From Herbihabitans rhizosphaerae (GTDB taxonomy: Bacteria; Actinomycetota; Actinomycetes; Mycobacteriales; Pseudonocardiaceae), in the NCBI RefSeq assembly GCF_004216555.1, contig NZ_SGWQ01000007.1, positions 124,001-188,000 on the forward strand: DNA of 64,000 bases, read 5' to 3'. The notes below the pieces were generated by a model. That model worked only from the letters and a program-made list of their open reading frames with translations, made no database searches and had not been told where the DNA came from. Within the stretch, counting starts at the first letter, position 1. Every line of letters starts with the position of its first letter. Both the position numbers and the translations under genes were made by a program. Positions 48,927 to 57,925 of the stretch are shown piece by piece.

Positions 48927-49793
48927 ATGGCGATCGTGTTGGGCAATCCGGGAGTCGACGGGCTGAGCGTGGCTGTGGACGTGCTGCGGGAGTGGCAGTA
49001 CGACGGGGCGCCGACGCAACTGCATCCGGGAGACCTTGGCTGGTTCTGGCGGTTCGGCGCGGAGGCGACGGCCGCGGCGGTCCGGACCTGGAGCCGGGAC
49101 GGACAGATTCTCGCCGTCGGGCTGCTGGACGGACCCGAGCTGTTGCGGCTGACGATCGCGCCGGACGCGGTACGGGACGAGGAGCTGGCGCGGCGGCTGG
49201 TTGACGACGTGACCGAGCCGGGGCGCGGCGTACTACCGGCGGGGAAGGTGGCCGTCGAGGCGCCGAAGGGTTCGCTGATCCAAGACCTGCTGTTCGAGAT
49301 CGGCTGGAACGCCGATGAGCCATGGACGCCGCTGCGCCGCGACCTCACGGAGCCGGTGAAGGACCCAGGCGTGCGCATCGAGATGATCGGGCCGGAGCAG
49401 GCGCACGTGCGGACCGCGGTACAGCGGGCATCGTTCGACAGGTCGACGTTCACCGATCAGCGCTGGCACGCGATGGCGGCCGGTTTGCCGTACGCCGAAG
49501 CCCGGTGTCTGGTCGGGTACGACGACCAGGGCAGCGCGGTGGCGGCGGCGACGGTGTGGTCGGCCGGTCCGGGGAAGCCCGGGTTGCTCGAGCCGATGGG
49601 CGTGCACCGGGAACATCGCGGTCGCGGCTACGGCAAGGCGATCACTGTCGCCGCGGCGGCCGCACTTCGGGAGCTGGGCTCGTCGAGCGCGATCGTCGTC
49701 ACCCCGAGCGTCAACGTCGGCGCCGTCGCCACCTACGAGTCGGCCGGCTTCCAGCCACTCTCCGAGATCCGGGACAACTACCGCGCGGCCTAG
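48927..49793 (+). CDS. GNAT-family N-acetyltransferase
   Basis: The 288-residue product has a C-terminal GNAT fold with the acetyl-CoA-binding signature VHREHRGRGYGKAITVAAAA and a terminal NVGAVATYESAGFQPL. The N-terminal half may be a second, degenerate GNAT domain. The substrate is not evident. It converges on the acyl-CoA synthetase gene 20 bp downstream. Confidence 0.9.
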   Translation: MAIVLGNPGVDGLSVAVDVLREWQYDGAPTQLHPGDLGWFWRFGAEATAAAVRTWSRDGQILAVGLLDGPELLRLTIAPDAVRDEELARRLVDDVTEPGRGVLPAGKVAVEAPKGSLIQDLLFEIGWNADEPWTPLRRDLTEPVKDPGVRIEMIGPEQAHVRTAVQRASFDRSTFTDQRWHAMAAGLPYAEARCLVGYDDQGSAVAAATVWSAGPGKPGLLEPMGVHREHRGRGYGKAITVAAAAALRELGSSSAIVVTPSVNVGAVATYESAGFQPLSEIRDNYRAA

Positions 49794-49813
49794 GCGTGCG
49801 GCGCCCGGCGGGG

Positions 49814-51661
49814 TCAGCGTGCGGTGTGCAGGTTGGTGAGGGTGTCGGCGTACCTGTCCCGGATGACCGCGCGCTTGAGCTTGAACGTGGGGGTCAGCTC
49901 ACCGGTGACGCCGTCCCAGGTCCCGTCGAGCAACGTCCAGCGTTTGACCTGCTCGACGCGAGAGAGCTGGGCGTTGCCGGTCCGCACGGCCCGTTCCACC
50001 TCGGCCCGTATCTCGGAGTGCGCCGCGGCTTGTTCAGGTGTGGCCGCCTCGATGCCGCGAGCGGTGCACCAGTCGCGCCAGCTCGTCGGGTCCAGGGTGA
50101 TCAGGGCGACCAGGAACGGCCGGGCGTCGCCGTCCACGTACACCGTGCCGATCAGTTCCGACGCGCCGGAGATCGCCTGTTCGACGTTGGCGGGGGAGAT
50201 GTTCTTGCCCGCCGAGTTGATGATGATCTCCTTCTTGCGGCCGACGATGCTCAGGTACCCGTCCTGGTCGATCCGGCCGAGGTCGCCGGTGTGCAGCCAG
50301 CCGTCGACGAACGTCTCCGCGGTGGCCTCCGGGCGATTGAGGTAGCCGGGCACGATTCCCTTGCCCCTGGCCAGAATCTCGCCGTCCTCGGCGATGCGCA
50401 GCTCGACGCCGGGCAGGGCGGTGCCGACGGTGCCCAGCCGAGGCGCGCGCATCGAGTTCATCGTCAGCACGGCCGAGGTCTCCGTCATGCCGTACACCTC
50501 GACGATGGTGATGCCCAGACCGCGGAAGAAGGTCAGCACGTCCACCGAGATCGGCGCCGCACCGCTGACCGCGACGATCACCTCGTCCAGGCCGAGCGCC
50601 GCGCGCAGCTTGCGGTGCACGAGCCGGTCCAGCAGCGCGTGCTGCAGCCGGGTCGCCGGGCCGATGCGGGCACCGTCGAATCTGGCCCGGCCGACCCGCT
50701 TGGCGATCACGATGGCGCGGCGGATCAGGGCTCGCCGCAAAGCGCCTCTTTCGGTGGCCGCCCGCTCGGTGACCGCGCCGAGGAACTTCTCCCAGATCCT
50801 CGGTACGGCAAGGAAAACGTGCGGCCGGATCGCCGGCAACGCCTGCGCCAGGGCCCGCATGTCGCGCACGAAGGTCACCGTCGAGGCGAGTTCGCAGCCG
50901 AGGTAGTGGGTGATCATGCGCTCGGCCAGGTGTGCCAACGGCAGGTAGGACGCCTGCGCGCGGCCGGGCTCAGGACGCTCGCCCAGATCCTCGACCACGC
51001 GGGCGAGCACCCCGTCGAGCACGGAACGGATTCCCGCGTGCGTGATGATCGTTCCCTTGGGGTGACCGGTGGTGCCGGACGTGTACACGATGGTCACCGC
51101 GTCGTCCGGGCGTACTCGCGCCGCCGCCCGCTCGACCTCGGCGATCCGGTCGTCCAGCGCCGACCGGGCGATGGCGGTGACCTCCTCGAAGCGCAGCACC
51201 TCCGCGGACGTCGTGTCTCCCTCCACCACGACGATCGCGCGCAGGTCCGGCAACCACGGCTTGATCGACAGCCAGGTGTTCACCTGTGAAGCGTCCACAA
51301 TGGACACCTTGCAGGCGGAATCCCTTGCCACGTAAGCGAGTTGCTCGGGTGAGAGCGTGTTGTAGTACGACGTCGGGGTGGCCCCGGCGAGCAGCGCGCC
51401 GATGTCGCACAGTGCGTGCTCGATCCGGTTGATCATGTGCAGCCCGACCACGTCGCCGTGTTGGACGCCGAGGTCCAGCAGGGCCAGCGCCACGACCGAG
51501 GCCTCGCGCTCGTACTCGCTCCACGTCAACCACTGGTCGTCATCGAACAGCGCGGGCACGTCAGGGTGCTGGATCGCGTTGCGGCGCAACAGATCCAGCA
51601 CGGTGCCACGGTCCGGGCTCGCCATCGGCACGTTCCGCCTCTCGGTTGCCGCGTCGGTCAT
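49814..51661 (-). CDS. Long-chain acyl-CoA synthetase (FadD15-type AMP-forming ligase)
   Basis: The 615-residue product is an ANL-superfamily ligase: P-loop TIVYTSGTTGHPKGTIITHA, the VAVSGAAPISVDVLTFFRGL segment, VEVYGMTETSAVLTMN, and GWLHTGDLGRIDQDGYLSIV with GRKKEIIINSAGKNISP. This is the family of fatty-acid-activating synthetases. ATG 51661 overlaps the SDR stop (ATGA). It ends the lipase-SDR-ligase operon. Confidence 0.93.
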   Translation of the reverse strand: MTDAATERRNVPMASPDRGTVLDLLRRNAIQHPDVPALFDDDQWLTWSEYEREASVVALALLDLGVQHGDVVGLHMINRIEHALCDIGALLAGATPTSYYNTLSPEQLAYVARDSACKVSIVDASQVNTWLSIKPWLPDLRAIVVVEGDTTSAEVLRFEEVTAIARSALDDRIAEVERAAARVRPDDAVTIVYTSGTTGHPKGTIITHAGIRSVLDGVLARVVEDLGERPEPGRAQASYLPLAHLAERMITHYLGCELASTVTFVRDMRALAQALPAIRPHVFLAVPRIWEKFLGAVTERAATERGALRRALIRRAIVIAKRVGRARFDGARIGPATRLQHALLDRLVHRKLRAALGLDEVIVAVSGAAPISVDVLTFFRGLGITIVEVYGMTETSAVLTMNSMRAPRLGTVGTALPGVELRIAEDGEILARGKGIVPGYLNRPEATAETFVDGWLHTGDLGRIDQDGYLSIVGRKKEIIINSAGKNISPANVEQAISGASELIGTVYVDGDARPFLVALITLDPTSWRDWCTARGIEAATPEQAAAHSEIRAEVERAVRTGNAQLSRVEQVKRWTLLDGTWDGVTGELTPTFKLKRAVIRDRYADTLTNLHTAR

Positions 51662-52416
51662 CGGGGTGCCATCCGGATCGCTCCGTCGATGCGGATGGTC
51701 TCGCCGTTGATCATGTGATTCGCGAGGACGTGCGCGACCAGGGCGGCGAACTCCTCCGGTCGGCCCAGCCGCGCCGGGTGCGGCGTCTGCGTCTCCAGCG
51801 ACCGCCGCGCCTTGTCCGGTAGTGCCGCGAGCAGCGGCGTGTCGAACATGCCGGGAGCCACGGTCACCACGCGAACGAAGTGCTCGGCGAGGTCGCGTGC
51901 CAACGGCAGGGTCATGCCGGCCACGGCCGCCTTCGACGCGGCATAGGCGGCCTGCCCGATCTGGCCGTCGAACGCGGCGACCGAGGAGGTGTTGACGATG
52001 ACGCCACGCTCGCCGTCCACGGGTTCGTTGGCGAGCATGCGAGCCGCGCCGAGTCTGGTCACGTTGAACGTGCCCACGAGGTTGACCTCGATGACCGCGG
52101 CGAACGCCGCGAGCGGCAGCGGGCGGCCGTGGTCGACGACGCGCCCGGGCAGCCCGATGCCGGCACAGTTGACCACCGCGCGGACGGGCCCGAGCGCGGC
52201 GGCCGTGTCGAGTGCTTGTTCGACGGCCTGCTCGTCTGTGATGTCGGCGGACACGAACGTCGCGCCGAGTTCCTCGGCCGCACGCCGTCCAAGGTCGGCG
52301 TTCTGGTCGCACACAACGACGGGCATGCCGTGTTCGCGCAGCAGTCGTGCGGTCGCCAGACCGAGGCCGGACGCCGCGCCGGTGACCAGCGCGGCGCCCG
52401 ATCGATCAGCCGGCAC
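51658..52416 (-). CDS. SDR-family oxidoreductase (3-hydroxyacyl-CoA dehydrogenase type-2-like)
   Basis: The 252-residue classical SDR has the cofactor motif VTGAASGLGLATARLL, NCAGIGLPGRV, catalytic Ser in IVNTSSVAAFDG, and YAASKAAVAGM with Tyr and Lys. The sequence resembles HSD17B10/type-2 hydroxyacyl-CoA dehydrogenases. GTG 52416 overlaps the lipase gene by 11 bp. Its place between a lipase and a FadD suggests a role in fatty acyl or steroid oxidation. Confidence 0.9.
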   Translation of the reverse strand: MPADRSGAALVTGAASGLGLATARLLREHGMPVVVCDQNADLGRRAAEELGATFVSADITDEQAVEQALDTAAALGPVRAVVNCAGIGLPGRVVDHGRPLPLAAFAAVIEVNLVGTFNVTRLGAARMLANEPVDGERGVIVNTSSVAAFDGQIGQAAYAASKAAVAGMTLPLARDLAEHFVRVVTVAPGMFDTPLLAALPDKARRSLETQTPHPARLGRPEEFAALVAHVLANHMINGETIRIDGAIRMAPR

Positions 52417-53644
52417 AGGAGTTCTTCGTCGGTTTGCCGGCGAACCGGTCGCCGAGCCAGTTCAGCGCGTTGGTGCCCCAGACCGACACCGTGAGGACGT
52501 GCTCTCCGAGCGGGATCGAGTGCCACTCCAGGTTGGTACCGACCGCGCAGTAGCGGGCCTTGAGTTCCTTGGCTCCCGAGTACGGGATCAGCTCGTCGAT
52601 CGTGCCGTGGTACAGGTACACCGGCGCGGACGGTTTGACCGTGCCGAGCCTGTTCTCCGCCAGTCGCTTCTGCCACTTCGGCTGGTCGATCACGTCGGGC
52701 GTCGTGGTGAAGTCGTTGAGCCGCCGGAACGGCGCCGCCACGACCATCTCGGCGACACAGGCGTTGGCGACCCGCTCGGCGAGCTTCTTGCCCTCGGCGT
52801 TGAGTGCCTGGTCCAGTCCCAGCTCGGGGTAGGCCGCGGAGAGCCCGACCGCCGCGCCGAGCACCAGGCCGAACCCGATGCCGCCGTTGTTGCTGCGCGC
52901 GACCAGGTTCAGGTCCGACGGCACGCCTCCGGTCGCCGTACCGCGGACATTCAGCTCGGGCGCGTAGCCGGCGTGCTGTTCGCCGGCCGAGGCGGCGGCC
53001 TGACCGCCCTGCGAGTAGCCGAACACGCCGATCGGCGCGGCCGGGTCGATGCCGGCACCCGGCAACCTGGTCGCCGCGCGTGCGACGTCCAGCAGTGCGC
53101 GGCCGGAGGAGACGCCGGTGGCATAGGTGTGCGTGCCGGGGGTGCCGAGCCCCTCGTAGTCGGTGAGTGCGACCGCCCAGCCCTTCACCATGGCCTGCAC
53201 CAGAAAGGCGATCTCGATCTCGGTGCCGACGCGGAGCTGGTAGGACGGCGCGCACTGGTCGCCGAGGCCCTGGGTGCCCAGCGCGTAGGCCATGACCGGG
53301 CGCGGACCCGGGCCGATCCAGGGGGTCGGCGGCACGATCACGGTGCCGGACACGGCGTTCGGCGCGCCGGTGGCCGAGGTCGACCGGTAGATCACCTGGT
53401 GCGCCTTCACCGGTGCCGGGAAGACCCGGAACGGCTCGGCGTACAGCGTGACCTCGCGGGAGCGGAGCACGTCGCCGGCCGGTACGTCGGGCAGCGGGGA
53501 CGGCGGCGTGTAGAAGGAATCGTTCTGCGGAACCGGTGGGCGCTCGTCCTGGGCCGCCGCCGGCGAGTCGTCGGCGTGCGCGGCCACCGCGACGCCCAGT
53601 CCGAGGGCCACCACGCACAGCCCGGTCGCGAGTTTGCGGAGCAC
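52406..53644 (-). CDS. Secreted lipase (LIP family)
   Basis: The 412-residue product has a signal peptide (LRKLATGLCVVALGLGVAVA, cleavage near AHA) and an alpha/beta-hydrolase domain of the secretory lipase family. The nucleophile elbow is GVFGYSQGGQAA, a candidate acid is in YHGTIDELIPYSGAK, and the His is in IPLGEHVLTVSVWG. GTG 53644 follows GGAGG. It is the first gene of the operon and releases fatty acids for the ligase encoded downstream. Confidence 0.92.
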   Translation of the reverse strand: MLRKLATGLCVVALGLGVAVAAHADDSPAAAQDERPPVPQNDSFYTPPSPLPDVPAGDVLRSREVTLYAEPFRVFPAPVKAHQVIYRSTSATGAPNAVSGTVIVPPTPWIGPGPRPVMAYALGTQGLGDQCAPSYQLRVGTEIEIAFLVQAMVKGWAVALTDYEGLGTPGTHTYATGVSSGRALLDVARAATRLPGAGIDPAAPIGVFGYSQGGQAAASAGEQHAGYAPELNVRGTATGGVPSDLNLVARSNNGGIGFGLVLGAAVGLSAAYPELGLDQALNAEGKKLAERVANACVAEMVVAAPFRRLNDFTTTPDVIDQPKWQKRLAENRLGTVKPSAPVYLYHGTIDELIPYSGAKELKARYCAVGTNLEWHSIPLGEHVLTVSVWGTNALNWLGDRFAGKPTKNSCAG

Positions 53645-53738
53645 CGCTGCCTCCAACGGTTGGAGTGGTAATTTAGATTTTCGAACATAGCGTTCCGGGT
53701 AAGATCTGACAATCACTGTTTTTCAATCTGGAGGTCAG
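53645..53738. promoter_or_regulatory. Divergent promoter region with dyad (lipase operon / TetR gene)
   Basis: This AT-richer 94-bp gap contains the perfect 7-bp-arm palindrome CTCCAACGGTTGGAG (53651-53665), which overlaps the ribosome-binding site of the lipase gene. It also has GAAC-N5-GTTC at 53683-53695. A GGAGG site precedes the TetR gene. Either dyad could be the TetR operator. Confidence 0.55.
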
Positions 53739-54368
53739 GTGGAGCCGACCGCGCGCACCTACGCCGGTGTCTCGCTGGACCAACGCAGGGATGACCGGCG
53801 GGAACGGCTGCTCGCCGCCGCGTTGGACCAGTTCACGTCGGTGGGTTTCCAGAACGCCAAAATCACTCACGTGTGCACAACCGCCGGTGTGTCCACGCGC
53901 AGCTTCTACGAGGTCTTCCCGAACAAGGAGGCGCTGCTGCTGGCGTTGCACGCGCGGATCAACCAGCTCGCCTACGACCGGGTCTCCGGCGCGCTGGCGT
54001 CGCTGCCCGACACCGATCTCGACACCCGGGTCGGCGCCCTGCTCGACGTGTTCCTCGGGGCCATCACGTCCGACCCCCGGCTGCCGCGGCTGAACTACGT
54101 CGAGGCGGTCGGGGTCAACGCCGACGTCGAGCGGCAGCACGAGGAATGGGTCATCCGCTGGGGCGAGTTGATCGAACAGGAAGCCGTTCGCGCGGCCGAG
54201 CGCGGTGCCGCCCCGCGCCGCGACTACCACCTCACGGCGATCTCGGTGGTCGGTGCCGTGACCGGGCTGCTGCGCGAATGGCAGGCGCACACCGACCGCT
54301 ACGAGGTCGCCGACATCACCGCCGAGATCAAGGCGCTCATGCTCGCCGTGATCACCCGCGAGCGGTAG
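53739..54368 (+). CDS. TetR-family regulator, divergent from the lipase operon
   Basis: The 209-residue product has the TetR N-terminal domain (RLLAAALDQFTSVGFQNAKI, THVCTTAGVSTRSFYEVF, PNKEALLLALHARINQLAYD). GTG 53739 follows GGAGG. Its divergent placement and intervening dyads suggest that it represses the lipase-SDR-fadD unit. Confidence 0.93.
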   Translation: MEPTARTYAGVSLDQRRDDRRERLLAAALDQFTSVGFQNAKITHVCTTAGVSTRSFYEVFPNKEALLLALHARINQLAYDRVSGALASLPDTDLDTRVGALLDVFLGAITSDPRLPRLNYVEAVGVNADVERQHEEWVIRWGELIEQEAVRAAERGAAPRRDYHLTAISVVGAVTGLLREWQAHTDRYEVADITAEIKALMLAVITRER

Positions 54369-54447
54369 CGACCCCTTGTCGCCGAAGGGTCACCGGCGGT
54401 AGCGTGCCCATATCGGAAAATTGCTGTTACCACATCGAGGTGGGATC

Positions 54448-55305
54448 GTGCGGAAGCTGACCTGGACGGCGGCGGCACTCGCGTTCGCCGGCGTGCTCGC
54501 GACCCAGACGTTCGCGTCGGCGGAAGGAGCTGGGCCGTCCGCCGCGACCTGCCCCTCGGTCAACGGGAACTGGGCCGCACCCGGTCCGTTCGCGGTGACC
54601 TCGGGGTCCAACGGAACGGGACACACGATCTTCCGGCCGACCGATCTCGGCGGGCTCGGCTGCGAGAAGCACCCGGTGATCCTGTGGAGCAACGGCGCGG
54701 CGGCGGTCGTGGCGGCCTACACCGAGCTGCTGACCCACCTCGCCTCACACGGTTTCATCGTCGCCGCGGGGGAGGGCCGGTCCAGCTCCGGGCAACCGAT
54801 GCTCGACGGGCTCGACTACCTCGCGCGCCAGAACGCCGACCCGAACAGCGTCTTCGCCGGCAAGGTGGACGTCGAGCATGTCGGCGCGACCGGTCACTCG
54901 CTCGGTGGCGGTGCCGCCGTCGGCGCGGGTGCCGACCCCAGGGTGGACACGGTCGCCCCGCTGCTCGGCGGGCCGTTCAACAAACCGGCTCAGCTGCACG
55001 GCCCGGCGCTGTTCACCGCCGGCCAGCGCGACGGGCTGGTGTGGCCCTCCGTGGTTCGCTCGCAGTACGACCAGGCCGCACAGGTGCCCGCGATCTACGC
55101 CGAACTTCGCGGCGCCGGCCACTTCGAGGCCAGCCGGGACGGCGGCCGGCTGCGCGGTCCGCTCACCGCCTGGTTCCGCTTCCACCTGCTCGCCGACGAG
55201 CACGCCCGCGGCGAGTTCTTCGGCCCCGGCTGCGGCTACTGCACCTCGCGGGAGTGGTCCGCGTTCACCCGCAACCCCAAGGCCGAGGCGATTCCCGGCC
55301 CCTAG
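54448..55305 (+). CDS. Secreted alpha/beta hydrolase (PETase/cutinase-like dienelactone-hydrolase fold)
   Basis: The 285-residue product has a signal peptide (KLTWTAAALAFAGVLATQTF) and a hydrolase domain with HPVILWSNGAAAV, the nucleophile motif VGATGHSLGGGAAVGAG, and a candidate His in LRGAGHFEASRDGG. This pattern is seen in secreted polyester- or triglyceride-active hydrolases of actinomycetes; true PET activity cannot be judged. GTG 54448 follows GAGGTGGG. Confidence 0.85.
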   Translation: MRKLTWTAAALAFAGVLATQTFASAEGAGPSAATCPSVNGNWAAPGPFAVTSGSNGTGHTIFRPTDLGGLGCEKHPVILWSNGAAAVVAAYTELLTHLASHGFIVAAGEGRSSSGQPMLDGLDYLARQNADPNSVFAGKVDVEHVGATGHSLGGGAAVGAGADPRVDTVAPLLGGPFNKPAQLHGPALFTAGQRDGLVWPSVVRSQYDQAAQVPAIYAELRGAGHFEASRDGGRLRGPLTAWFRFHLLADEHARGEFFGPGCGYCTSREWSAFTRNPKAEAIPGP

Positions 55306-55380
55306 ACCAACTCGGTGGTGTGGTTCAGCCGTGCGGTCATGTCCTCGACGGTAGAACTTCGACCAATGTCGAGGTCAACG

Positions 55381-55962
55381 TCACGGCGTGCGACCCAGCA
55401 TCGCGACGAACCGCGCACCGGCACTGGCGTCCGCCGGCACCGCGACGGGTGCCGCGAACCGGTGCGGCCGGTCGGCGTCGGTGACCAGCAGCGGCACCAG
55501 ATCCAGCAGTTCCTCGGCCAGCGACGGCGGCACCGGCCGGTTCCGCCCGCACGCCCGAGCGACGTCCCAGCCGTGCGCGGCCACCTCGACCGCACCGGCC
55601 CCGGTGAGCACGGCCGCGGTCAGCGGGCAGCCGCCGACCAGCACCGGCCCGTCCCGCTCGGCCGTCGTCCACGAGCCGATCAACCGGCAGGCGCGGTCCT
55701 TCAGCGCGGCGACCGGCTCCTCGTCCGGATCGATGCCGCTGGCCGGCACCGGGTCCACGTACCCGATGTCGGCCGCCTCGGTGAGCGCCAGCAGCGAGTC
55801 GTTCATGTGATCAAGCAGCGCGCGCAGATCCCATGCGGCACAAGGGGTTTGACGCGTCATGGCGTCCGGCGTGACCAGGTGCAGACTGCCGAGTGTGTAG
55901 TTGACCGCGCGCTCGAGCAGCGCGATGCCGCCGATCGTCGCCAGCGCCATGGACCCCGCCAT
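55381..55962 (-). CDS. TIGR03086-family metal-binding protein (mycothiol-dependent isomerase-like fold)
   Basis: The 193-residue product has the DinB/MDMPI-like pattern: a conserved His near WDLRALLDHMNDSLLALTEA and another in GAVEVAAHGWDVARACGR. Family members bind a metal and are thought to use mycothiol. ATG 55962 is 10 bp after the sigma-gene stop, following GGAGCGG (GTG 55965 is adjacent). It is part of the VOC-VOC-sigma operon. Confidence 0.87.
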   Translation of the reverse strand: MAGSMALATIGGIALLERAVNYTLGSLHLVTPDAMTRQTPCAAWDLRALLDHMNDSLLALTEAADIGYVDPVPASGIDPDEEPVAALKDRACRLIGSWTTAERDGPVLVGGCPLTAAVLTGAGAVEVAAHGWDVARACGRNRPVPPSLAEELLDLVPLLVTDADRPHRFAAPVAVPADASAGARFVAMLGRTP

Positions 55963-55971
55963 CACCGCTCC

Positions 55972-56994
55972 TCAACCCGCTGTCGGAAGTGTGTCGGGCA
56001 GCCCGAACTTGTCGAACAGGCTCTGCTCGAAGAACACCACGGTGTGCGCGACGCCGCCGTCGCCCAGCTCCACCACCTGGATGCCGAACTTGTTGTGCAC
56101 GCCGTGCTCGTCGCGCAGGTACATGCCGAACGCCGGCTGTCCGTTGGCCACCGTGGGCACCAGCCGCAGGTCGCCGGCGCTCTTGGCCGGGCAGGCGAAC
56201 TTGATCAGCCGCACGATGTCGACCGGACCGGAGTACCAGAACGGGAACGGCGGCATCTCGAACACCGCGTCGGAGGTGAACATCTCCACGAGCTTGTCGA
56301 ACTCGTAGTTCTCGAACGCCGCCTGGTACTTCGAGAGCAGGTCGCGCTGTTCGGCGGTGACCTCCTGGTCGACCGTCTCCTCGGTCGGCTGGACCTGCTG
56401 CAGTTGCGCGCGCGCCCGCTGCAGCATGCTGTTCACCGCCGCGGTGGTGATCTCCAGCGCATCGGCCACCTCGGCGGCCTTCCAGCGCAGCACGTCACGC
56501 AGCACGAGCACCGCGCGCTGGCGGGCCGGCAGGTGCTGCAGCGCGGCCACCAGCGCCAGCCGGATCGACTCCCGCGAGGACACGATGGACGCCGGGTCGG
56601 ACGGGTCGCCCAGCATCGAGTCCGGGATCGGCTCCAGCCACGGCACCTCGCCGCGCACCTCGAGCGGGGTCTCCGGTTCCGCGCTGGACGAGCCGAGGCC
56701 GGACGGCAGCGGCCGCCGGTTGCGCCCTTCGAGCGCGGTGAGGCACGCCGTGGTGGCGATCCGATACAGCCACGTGCGCAGCGAGGAACGGCCCTCGAAG
56801 TTCTCGTAGGCCCGCCACGCGCGCAGATACGTCTCCTGCACCAGGTCCTCGGCGTCGTGCACCGAGCCGAGCATCCGGTAGCAGTGCGCGAGCAGCTCTC
56901 GCCGGAACGGATCGGCCAGCTTCCCGAAATCCTCGGTCGCCGGCTTGCCTGTGATCGTCTCAGCGGTCTTCTCCACCACGGCCGTGCCCCTCAT
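55972..56994 (-). CDS. ECF sigma factor with C-terminal SnoaL-like domain (SigG-like)
   Basis: The 340-residue product has region 2 (LLAHCYRMLGSVHDAEDLVQ), WLYRIATTACLTALEGRNRR, region 4 (LPARQRAVLVLRDVLRWKAA) and a SnoaL-like C-terminus (FTSDAVFEMPPFPFWYSGPV). The conserved WY-G pattern recurs in the paralogue at 24076-25062. It lies 5 bp after a VOC gene; a glyoxalase-like neighbour is typical for SigG-like factors. ATG 56994 is used; GTG 56979 is possible. Confidence 0.92.
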   Translation of the reverse strand: MRGTAVVEKTAETITGKPATEDFGKLADPFRRELLAHCYRMLGSVHDAEDLVQETYLRAWRAYENFEGRSSLRTWLYRIATTACLTALEGRNRRPLPSGLGSSSAEPETPLEVRGEVPWLEPIPDSMLGDPSDPASIVSSRESIRLALVAALQHLPARQRAVLVLRDVLRWKAAEVADALEITTAAVNSMLQRARAQLQQVQPTEETVDQEVTAEQRDLLSKYQAAFENYEFDKLVEMFTSDAVFEMPPFPFWYSGPVDIVRLIKFACPAKSAGDLRLVPTVANGQPAFGMYLRDEHGVHNKFGIQVVELGDGGVAHTVVFFEQSLFDKFGLPDTLPTAG

Positions 56995-56999
56995 CGTCC

Positions 57000-57392
57000 T
57001 CAGAGCTCCATGACCGAGAAGACGTTACCCGCGGGATCGGTGAACCAGGCGATCGCAGGACCGGGATTCTCGTCGCTCTTGCGCACGACTCCCTTGTCGT
57101 CCTGGCCGAAGCCCTCGTAGCGCAGTAGCTCCACACCGCGCCCGGTCAGCTTCTCGATCGCCGCGTCGATGTCCTCGACCGGGAAGTTGAGCACGGTGAA
57201 GCCCGCGGGCTCGTGGTTCTCCTTCGGGTACACCACGATCGTCGTGTCGCCGGCGATGTTGAGCTGGAGGATGCCCATCTCGCTGTCGTCGACGTCGAGG
57301 CCGAGCACCTCGGTGTAGAACTTCTTCGCCACCGCCGTATCCGGTACGGCGAAACCACTGAACGCCTTGCTGCCGCTGAACATTCGGGTCAC
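57000..57392 (-). CDS. VOC-superfamily protein 1 (glyoxalase-like)
   Basis: The 130-residue product has a single VOC domain (SGFAVPDTAVAKKFYTEVLG, HEPAGFTVLNFPVEDIDAAI, IAWFTDPAGNVFSVMEL). GTG 57392 overlaps the stop of VOC protein 2; ATG 57383 behind GGAAG is an alternative. Together with VOC 2 and the sigma gene it may respond to electrophilic stress. Confidence 0.88.
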   Translation of the reverse strand: MTRMFSGSKAFSGFAVPDTAVAKKFYTEVLGLDVDDSEMGILQLNIAGDTTIVVYPKENHEPAGFTVLNFPVEDIDAAIEKLTGRGVELLRYEGFGQDDKGVVRKSDENPGPAIAWFTDPAGNVFSVMEL

Positions 57393-57778
57393 TTCCTTTC
57401 CATCTGCGCGCGGTGTTCCGCGCTGAGCTGGATGATCTGGACGTAGTTGCCGTCCGGGTCGATCGCGGTGGCGAAGTAGGAGCCGTCGCGGTCCTCCAGC
57501 TCGGCGAGCCAGGTCGCGCCCGCCGCGTTCAGACTGTCCACAGTGGACCGTGCGTCCTCGACGTCGAAGTTGAGCAGCACCCGTCCCGGCTCGGGGTTGG
57601 TGTCCCCGATGTCGTCGCGGGTGTCGATCATGACGTAGAAGCCGTCGAAGTCGAGCACGTCGTAGCCGGGTCCGTCGCCCGGCGTGCGCTCGACCTTCGG
57701 GGAGAACGCCGTCGCGTAGAAATCGCGGAGCCGGTCGGGCTTCGTGCTGGACAACAACAGGCTGCCGAGTGCTGCCAT
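57389..57778 (-). CDS. VOC-superfamily protein 2 (glyoxalase-like)
   Basis: The 129-residue product has the VOC pattern SLLLSSTKPDRLRDFYATAF, GRVLLNFDVEDARSTVDSLN and ATAIDPDGNYVQIIQLS. ATG 57778 follows GAGGAGGG. It is the first gene of the four-gene stress operon and is divergent from an MFS exporter. Confidence 0.88.
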   Translation of the reverse strand: MAALGSLLLSSTKPDRLRDFYATAFSPKVERTPGDGPGYDVLDFDGFYVMIDTRDDIGDTNPEPGRVLLNFDVEDARSTVDSLNAAGATWLAELEDRDGSYFATAIDPDGNYVQIIQLSAEHRAQMERK

Positions 57779-57925
57779 GGGGGTCCCTCCTCGGGTGTCG
57801 GATGCGCCTTCACGAGTACTGACCACCCGCGCGCCGAAAAGTCATCGCGATCGCGCCGATGAGTTTTCGCGGCGGCTCTGGTCAATACCGCTGTCCGCGT
57901 CACTGATCACCGAAAGGGACCAACA

